Shown piece by piece: positions 57,243 through 64,000 of a stretch of 64,000 nt of DNA. The first letter of the stretch is position 1, and each line of letters starts with the position of its first letter. Both the position numbers and the translations under genes were made by a program. Under the pieces are notes generated by a model. The model saw nothing but the letters and a program-made list of their open reading frames with translations. It was not told the DNA's origin and made no database searches. Source of the stretch: Rheum nobile (lineage: Eukaryota; Streptophyta; Magnoliopsida; Caryophyllales; Polygonaceae); assembly GCA_027886185.1 (NCBI GenBank), contig WOAB01000188.1, positions 496,001 to 560,000 of the forward strand, given 5' to 3'.

Positions 57243-60200
57243 TTATCCTGTGGATTTTCCCTGTAAAAATTCTCTTGTGAGGAAATCTGGTAAAGAATTG
57301 TCTTTTCCTTTTATAAATTCTATTTTGAAGTCGAAAACAGAAACAATAGCTTGCCATCTAGCAAAGATCTGTTTTGAAACAAGATTTTGAACATCTTTTT
57401 GCAGAATTTCTATAGCGGATTGACAGTCAACACGAAGAAGGAATTCTTTGTTATATAAGTCATCCTGGAATTTAGAGATACATGATACTATAGATAGAAC
57501 TTCTTTTTTAACTATACTGTAATTCTTTTGTGGTCCAGACCAAGCACCAGAGTAGTATCTAACAAGGGTTTCTTTAGTTTGATTAGGTAACCTTTGTTTG
57601 AGAATGCCCCCAAAGCCTAATTCTGAGGCATTTGTTTCTACTATCATGGAAGCAGAGGGGTGAGGAATACTAGTGCAGGGTAAGGTTTTGACTTTTTCTT
57701 TGAGGAGTTGGATTACTTTGGTATGCTCAATAGTCCAAGGAGGTGGATTTTTCTTGAGTCTTTGAAATAAGGGGGCGCAAACTTGTCTAAGGTTAGGGAA
57801 GAAGTCAGAGATGTAATTTAGACATCCAAGGAACCTTTGAAGTTGGGTTTTGTCTTTTATTTCATCCGCGAATTTGTTGGTAAATTCAATGCTTCTGTTG
57901 ATAGGCTTAAAAGTTTGGTTATAAATGTTATGGCCTAAGAACCTAATCTGTGTTTGGAATAACTTTATTTTTGAGGCCGAAACAGCCAGCCCATTTTTCT
58001 CTATTATGTATAAGAAAGTATTAAGGTGTTTGAAATGTTCCTCGATGCTTTTAGAAAAGACTAGAACATCATCAATGTAGACTATTGTGAATTTTGAGTA
58101 AGGGTTGAAGATATCATTCATGATTCTTTGGAATTCTGAAGGGGCATTTTTTAGGCCAAAAGGCATTACATTCCATTCATAATGTCCAAAAGGGACTATG
58201 AAGGCTGTTTTATACCTATCTTTGTTTTCTATTTGGATTTGCCAGAATCCACTCTTCATATCAAATTTTGAATAGATCATAGAATCAGAAAGTCTATTGA
58301 GGAGATCTCTTTTGTTAGGAATATGATATCTAATCCATTGTAAAGCTTTGTTTAGAGGTTTGTAGTTGATGACAAGTCTAGGGACTCCTCTTTCTTTTTC
58401 AGCTTGTTTGTTAACATAGAAGGCAACACAACTCTAAGGAGACTTAGAGGGTCTTATGAGCTGTTTGAGTAGGAGGGAGTTTATTTCTTGTTTGCAGAAT
58501 TGTAGGAGTTCTTGATTCATTTGTATGGGTCTAGCTTTGGTGGAAATATCAATTTCTTTGAAATCTTTTTCATAGGAGAGAGAAACTTGATGCTTCTTTC
58601 TATCCCAGAAGGTTGTGGGAGATTCTGAGCAGACACGTTTCTTGAACAATTCTTCAAGGATGAGGATCTATTTTTATAGACTAGGATCTCTAAGTTTTTC
58701 TTCTATTTTAAGGTGTGCCATTTCCGAGACAAGGGAATGGATGAAGGATCTCTTCTTTGTTATAAGATTCATGGTTTTGTTTATGGATGAGGACTGTATA
58801 GTAGATATGTCTTTCTGTATTACCGGAGAAATGAATTCAAAACTTAGTCTTTTTCCTATTACTTCAGTATGTATGCCATAAGCATCTGCTGTAAAAGGGT
58901 ATATTTGTGTTAGGAAGGGTGTTCCTAGGATTATTTGCTGGTTTAAGCCTTTTATTAGTATGAAGGAGTTGTTAAAACAATATTTGTTATTACAAATAAA
59001 GGCTTTAGGAATCTTGTAGCTAAGGTTCATTCTACCACCACTAGCATTAAGGATCTTTTCATGACTTTTATGGTAATACTTTGAAGGGATTAAACCTTCA
59101 CAAATACAATTTAGATTTGCTCCACTGTCTATGAGAGCAATTGTAGAAAGAATGAAGTCTCTTATTTTTATGGTAATATTAACATACCATTTCTGAAAGT
59201 TAATCTTGTTTATTGATGAGATAAAGGTCTGTTCAGTAAGGGGAGATTCATCTTCTTTCTGTTGTGACTTGGAACTAGAGCTAGAACTATTGTTAAGAGT
59301 TTCAATGTCTTTGGTTTCTTTTATTAATAATTGTCTGTTGAGGGTTCCAATGTCTTTTTTGATACCATTGACTTCAGCTTGTAAGTCTTTGGTAGTGATA
59401 GAGGAGAATATTTTAGTAGGAGATTTCTTATTAATGATTTTGGATATACTAAAAGGTTCTTCAAGTAAAGGTTGTTGTTCTTTTAGTTTCAAGAAGTATT
59501 CACGTTTTGTTTGAGGATCTTCAAGATTACTAATGAGTTGAAAGAGGACATCTTTCTCGTCACTTTTGGTGATAATGTTACAGAATTGGGTTGTTCCTGA
59601 TTTTTCAGAACCCGAAGAATCAGGGACATAGACATCTTCCTCAGAGTCTTCTAAAAGGATTTTAGTAAGTCTATTTTTTATGGTACTGTTGTCACGACAA
59701 ATTTCATTGATCTTTTGTTTGAGACTGCAGTTATTGAACTTGTGACTTGTTTTATTATATTTATAACAGATGATCTTTTTATCTGTCTTCCTAGATCGAT
59801 AACTACTTTTAGGTGGGTAATTAGATCTTTCAAATTTGTTTTCTGGATTAGAATTTTTGTGTTTATTTTTATTAGAAGGAAGTTCTATTTTGCCAAGGTA
59901 AAAAGCCTTACAGAAGTTATCAAGTTTTTTCTTATCAGGAGGGTCATTTTTTCTTTTAGAATTATCAGAAGAATCACTAGAATCAGTATTAGACCTATTG
60001 TTACATTTTTCTACACAGTTTATGGACACAACTTTTAACTTATGATCAATTAATTCCATGACACTGAGAGAAGGGTTTAAAGAGGTATTTTTAAGAGTCT
60101 CTTTTTTAATTCCCTGAATTTGGAAATAAGGTCTAGATATGTCTTTAGGAATTTTGATAGTTTCTGTGCTGATTTTATCATGTATTAATTCTACTTGTTC

Positions 60201-60920
60201 AACTATTGTGTGAAGGATTTGGTTGGAATGGTTGTGTTGTCGATGTATTTTCTTAACATCTTCAAAAGTTGCAGGACTATTGTCAAAAATATTGACCCTA
60301 GGATTCTTAAAGGGTTCAACAGGGACATCTTCATTTTTAGTAATAGTTTTTATTTCTTACAAAGGAGGATGAACACTTTGTGTGGACCCTGAAGATAAAA
60401 GGTTCCAAATCTTAGTTAACCTAGTTTGGACTTCTATAGACTTTTTTTTTAAAGGGTTTTCTATTCCCTGAATTCTAAGAAAATTAGGAAACCAGGTGAA
60501 GAATAGGATGTTGATCCTATAATTTTTCATATCAGAATACCATAATTCTCTTATCTTATCTTTGACAGATCTGTCAATTTCCATGAACCAAATTTTCTTG
60601 ATTATGTTTTTTATGGAATCAAAATCTGTTCTTAAATAATCTTTGTCTATAGTGAAGTCTGGTTTTGTGATAACAGTTATAGAAGATAGAAGTTGAAGAG
60701 TCAGTTGTTCTTTGTCAAGGCTAAGCGTCTCTTCATGACTCTTAATACTAAAGGCTATTTTGAAGTCTGACCATCCTATTCTGTAAATGGATTGTATGGA
60801 CTGTTGTGGTATGTTCCAATCAGTATTATTTTCTTCATACAGACTTTCATTACTATGGACAACTGGGATACTAGATGAACTAGAACCTCTAAGAAGCATA
60901 CGTCTGAATTGTAGTTCCAT
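57243..60920 (-). pseudogene. Caulimovirid polyprotein ORF1: capsid-like, zinc knuckle, protease, RT, RNase H
   Basis: A single frame of 1226 codons with stops at 60357, 58674, 58668 and 58434. In order: an N-terminal region of unclear identity (about residues 1-190); a Ser/Asp/Lys-rich part typical of caulimovirid capsid ends; a CCHC-type knuckle in which the second Cys is replaced by Tyr (CYKYNKTSHKFNNC); a retroviral-type aspartic protease with intact IDSGAN (about 59120); a reverse transcriptase with YIDDVLVFS; and RNase H with VETNASELGFGG and VDCQSAIE. The family copies its genome by reverse transcription without integrating as part of its cycle. The knuckle change and four stops show that it is dead. 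No movement-protein motif is recognised upstream. Confidence 0.85.
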
Positions 60921-60950
60921 AATTAATTATGTTTTTAGGAACTGATTATC

Positions 60951-61382
60951 TTAATCGTAAGTGCTATTGTTACCAAATGGCGTGGGACCGTCGACCGGGA
61001 CCACCCTATCCAGCGGGCTAAACCAAACGGCTTTACGCGATACCTCACACGCACTGTTTAGCAACATATTTAGCAACAATAACAAGTATGACCTTGGTAA
61101 ACAGTATCTAAAGGCGTAATAATTATAATACTATAATCGAGTTACATACTAAGTAGTGGCGTTTGCTGGCCAGGAGAAATAGAGGTGGTCCTCTATTTCT
61201 CCTTCTGCCAAGTGTCCCTCCCTTCTCATGGGCCTTTCCTGACTTCCTCATGGGCTTTCTTCCACTTGTTGCGGCCCACTCTCATGGCCGAATTCTGGTG
61301 TGCAACTGGTTCTTCGCGAACGTGGTGCTGATTCAAATTTGACTCCCACAACCAGCCCCCCAAGCGCTTCGCGAAGTGGAAC
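60951..61382. other. Junction region right of the caulimovirid, no gene recognised
   Basis: Starts with a GC-richer piece (GTGGGACCGTCGACCGGGACC, with an inner GTCGAC) of unknown origin. At 61309-61321 GTTCTTCGCGAAC and at 61367-61376 CTTCGCGAAG are palindromes related to the hairpin array further right. Confidence 0.4.
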
Positions 61383-63152
61383 ATGAGCGAAGGCTTGGCC
61401 TACAATTCTTACTGTTGTTTTGTTGAAATTGCTATGTGTGGGATATCTTTACAGTGTTTACCCGTGAAGACTTCTCGCAGAGCTACATTTGGAAACCGCT
61501 TCATGTCACCCGGGCTTTTTGAATTTCAATTTTTCACCCTAATTTTCCTTCGTTGTGCGTCACATCTGACTGAATGGTACTGGTCGTGGAAAGTTGAGTG
61601 TAAGCATAAAGTTACAAAACCGACTAATTAGGGCACGTGGAGGAATGAATGGTTTTTGGTTAGGATTCCGCATTCTTTTGGAGTTAATACTCGCCCTGGG
61701 AAGGCACTTCACTTTTCTTGCATTGCGCCTGGTCCGACGAAAAAAGATCAACAGCGAGAGAAAAAGGCTTTGATAGCCAAATTTGATCAAACGCAACCCT
61801 ATGATTTCGACCAGCTTATGACTCTAGAGAGGTTAAGAAGTTAGGGTTGAGTTCCCCTCATCCACACGGGGGTGAGTGACCTTATCAGATCGTGGCTGAG
61901 CTCGCATGGATGTGTCTCGTGATTTTTACGTTGTTGCACACCATACTCCTTTTCTTTTTCTTGCTAACTTGCTTTTTTTGTTTATTTTTCAAATTCTTTC
62001 CCCGCGAAGATGCTTGACAACCTAGACGACCTGGTGATCACTGGAGACGAGAATCCTATAGATTACATTGATCCTGATTTGGATCAGGCTCTACAAGGCT
62101 CTCCTCTTGCCTTAGAGGGGCAACAAGATCCAAAGGACTCCGCGGGGGAGGCAGACAAAGGTGCTAGGGAAACTGCAAATGTGGCCTCTAAGGAGAAAGC
62201 GGCCTCTATGGTGGATGTGACGGACAACCCCGAGCGACCTCTGGCCTCACTGAAGAAGAAAGCTTCGCGTGCAAAGAAGCTAAAAGTCCCAGCTACCGCT
62301 CCAGCATGTCCTCTAAACTTTGCGTATCAAAGCCTGAACACCGTATGTTTCGCTTCATATCTTTAGTCTTTCTCTTTTTACTTGTCTTTATTCAGGCAAC
62401 CTTTCTTGCCCTCATACTAATAGTGTTCTTTCTCTTTCCTTCTCTTTAAATCGGAAAATGCTATCGTGAGGCCTTGGTCTCTATCGACCGGCACCTTGAC
62501 GAGACAAGCAAAGATAGGCAAGACTTTAAGGCTTGTAGTAAGGAGATGACCGCCCTCAGGGAGGAGAATTCGTGAATGAAGAGCGAGAGAGTTTCTCTCG
62601 TGGAAGAGAGAGACACGTTAGAGAGCGAGAGAGCTGCTTTCGCGGAGAGAGAAAAAGCAATGGCTAAGGAGATTGAGGAGCTTCACGGAGTCCATGGCCT
62701 TGCTAAGGAGAATGAGGATTTGAAGCAGATGGTATTAACCCTGACCACGGATTGCAAGAGAGCCAACCAAGAGGGTGTGGAGGAGTATGTGGGCGGCTAT
62801 CGTTTTAAAGTGCGCCATCATTATCATGTTACTGCCGATTACTGCTATGGCGGGGCTGTAGGAATCAAGCAGATGGCCACTCATTATAAAGTCGCTCCTC
62901 TCTGATTTGTTCCTAGCGAGACTCATGGGTACCTTATAAGGAGAGGACTTCATACCCAATTCCTTCTATTGGGGTAGTCAAGAACGATCATGATGAGGTC
63001 TTGGAGGCTTGGACAGTGCGCACTTTGAAGGAGGGCAAACCCCTTGTGAAGGATGCAGCCCCAGCCGCTTTGACTCCCACCACAGGGCTCAAGCGTCCTC
63101 GAGAGGAATCACCGCGAAGGGAGCCCCCAAGTGCCTCAAACCTTCAGTCTTA
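61383..63152 (+). pseudogene. TE-derived coiled-coil gene ('putative gypsy-type transposon' class), fragmentary
   Basis: Open pieces: 61383-61631, 61656-61844, 62010-62366, 62576-62905 and about 62971-63152. The segment with WRNEWFLVRIPHSFG (about 61640-61690) resembles the GWKDRFFFV-type segment of plant transposon-derived proteins with the PF04195-like domain. 62010-62366 is acidic and Lys-rich; 62460-62760 is strongly charged with heptad character (LVEERDTLESERAAF; KEIEELHG), i.e. coiled coil; the end is PREESPRREPPS. A donor GTATGT at 62343 and a pyrimidine tract ending near 62455 suggest an intron. A TGA at about 62574-62576 and breaks between pieces suggest decay. This class is usually annotated as retroelement-associated with unknown function. 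The assignment is from memory of such proteins and is weak. Confidence 0.4.
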
Positions 63153-63259
63153 GCTTGGCATTTCTGTCTTGACTTTTGTGGCTCTATTTACATGTAATGC
63201 TTTATCTTATTTCGTATGAAATTTTGGTATTTTGATCATGGTCTGGATGTTTGAACATT

Positions 63260-63955
63260 GTCCCTTCGCGGACGCAACACTTGCTATGAATTTCGACTTT
63301 TTGCCTTTCCTTCGCGTGGGTTGTTCGTATGCATCATCTCTCATTTCGTATTGATTTTTGAACCATTTCTATGGTATGGTGGAGCACAAGCAAAAGTGCA
63401 AGTTCGTGAGCGAACTCATCGAGTGGGCGCGGACCCTCGAGATATTGCATTTAGAGTTCGCGAGGGAACTCATCTAGTAGGCGTGGAGCCCTTAGATATT
63501 GCGTTTGGGAAGCATGGCTCCACTCTCACTAGACCGCTTTTTGGTGTGTTGTGCACTTTGCTTTCGATCGTTTACTTGTATTCCTTTTATTCTTGCTTTA
63601 ATTGAGTTTCACACATTGCTTTGTTTTCACTCGCTTCATGCATCATCTTGGTTTTAATTTATTTTTCATTCATCATTCGGCTCTAGAGCTCACGAAGACT
63701 TGTTATGACGGGTTAAAGCCCCATCGTCTTAGTTTTGTAGTTCGCGAACGGAACACGTAAGGGGGTGAAGCCCCAACGTTTATAATTTTGAAGGTCCGCG
63801 AAAGGACTTAGAATCTCGACGTGGTGTTTTTAGGGTCCGCAAAAAGACTCAAGAGGGGAAATTAAGAGCCCATGCGCTTAGTTTTTGAAGTCCGGGAAGG
63901 ACCGAATGAGGGGACAAGATCCTATTATTTACCTTTTCGAAGTCCGCGAAAGAAC
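63260..63955 (+). repeat. Array of short hairpins GTYC-GCGAAR-GRAC
   Basis: Hairpin-forming copies at 63260-63273 (reverse orientation GTCCCTTCGCGGAC), 63402-63415, 63456-63469, 63740-63754, 63794-63807, 63835-63848, 63890-63902 and 63942-63955. Most are 14 nt with a 4-bp stem and a 6-nt loop (usually GCGAAA or GCGAGG), and are often followed by ACTCA...GGGG. Stem halves change together between GTTC/GAAC and GTCC/GGAC. Spacing of the last five is about 40-55 bp. The array runs to the window end and probably beyond. Confidence 0.75.
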
Positions 63956-64000
63956 TTGTGGCGAGCCTGGTTTGCTTTCATATCGCTTTTATACTTTCTC

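Larger units (their letters stand above)
54577..60950 (-). mobile_element. Endogenous caulimovirid (pararetrovirus), florendovirus-like, degraded
   Basis: Minus-strand order: polyprotein ORF1 (60920-57243), a short ORF (57242-57006), ORF2 (56771-55542), an intergenic promoter (TATA at 55035-55026), leader, and a tRNA-Met primer site at 54603-54586. There is no integrase and no LTR, and the RT/RNase H is of the caulimovirid type. A two-large-ORF layout with an unknown second ORF is that of florendoviruses; assignment to this group is inference. The copy is shorter than a full genome: the part encoding the movement protein is not recognised and probably missing at the right end. Several stops make it non-functional. 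It joins an LTR on the left; the right boundary near 60950 is approximate. Confidence 0.8.

Noticed and set aside
60357..60920. Caulimovirid N-terminal frame as a complete movement protein
   Set aside because: Same frame as the downstream polyprotein, separated only by one stop, and no movement-protein motif I can identify.

Overview
This window is nuclear DNA of a flowering plant. It holds one clear host gene, DPH1 (8415-9812, minus strand, intronless), and almost everything else is transposon or integrated-virus sequence. The plant origin follows from the element types: an Athila-like Ty3/gypsy piece with a tRNA-Asp primer site, Tekay/Del-type chromoviruses with a C-terminal chromodomain, Mutator-like elements (MULEs) carrying DUF1985-ULP proteases, and an endogenous caulimovirid (pararetrovirus). 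The sequence does not let me name the species.

Layout. 1-3840: a minus-strand, truncated Athila-like element (protein remnant, primer-binding site, one LTR). 3841-4447: a non-LTR-like repeat, with two relatives at 30.5 and 31.2 kb. 4593-5861: a short non-autonomous MULE with a perfect 9-bp target duplication. 5871-8414: low-information flank. 8415-9812: DPH1. 10010-30477: a 20.5-kb MULE inserted 198 bp upstream of the DPH1 start codon, flanked by the direct repeat TAAAAGAA. It carries a transposase gene reading inward from the left end (10946-16366, broken by a 2.4-kb solo LTR), a DUF1985/ULP cysteine-protease gene reading inward from the right end (27314-22706), and two small two-exon genes of unknown function between them. 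Its interior is strewn with the motif CCTGAC/GTCAGG, and its right terminal repeat is swollen by a 2.4-kb AT-rich inverted/tandem array. 30510-32300: two more non-LTR-like repeat copies. 33632-39250: an old, decayed Tekay-type element. 39250-51633: a younger relative joined to it without an intervening LTR; its ORF0-gag region is present three times in tandem (unit about 2.29 kb), followed by a full pol and a 3' LTR. 51634-54576: a related LTR fragment and a second LTR. 54577-about 60950: a caulimovirid copy on the minus strand, ending exactly past its tRNA-Met primer site. 61383-63152: a spliced TE-derived coiled-coil gene followed by an array of GTCC/GGAC and GTTC/GAAC hairpins.

How the parts work together. 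The big MULE has the MuDR plan, two convergent genes started from the terminal repeats, but the second gene is a ULP-type protease. The motif load, the motif-bearing tandem units and the extra small genes recall the VANDAL anti-silencing arrangement; that parallel is inference. Almost every open reading frame in the transposons and the virus copy is broken by stops explained by C-to-T (or G-to-A) changes, as expected of long-methylated DNA, whereas DPH1 is intact.
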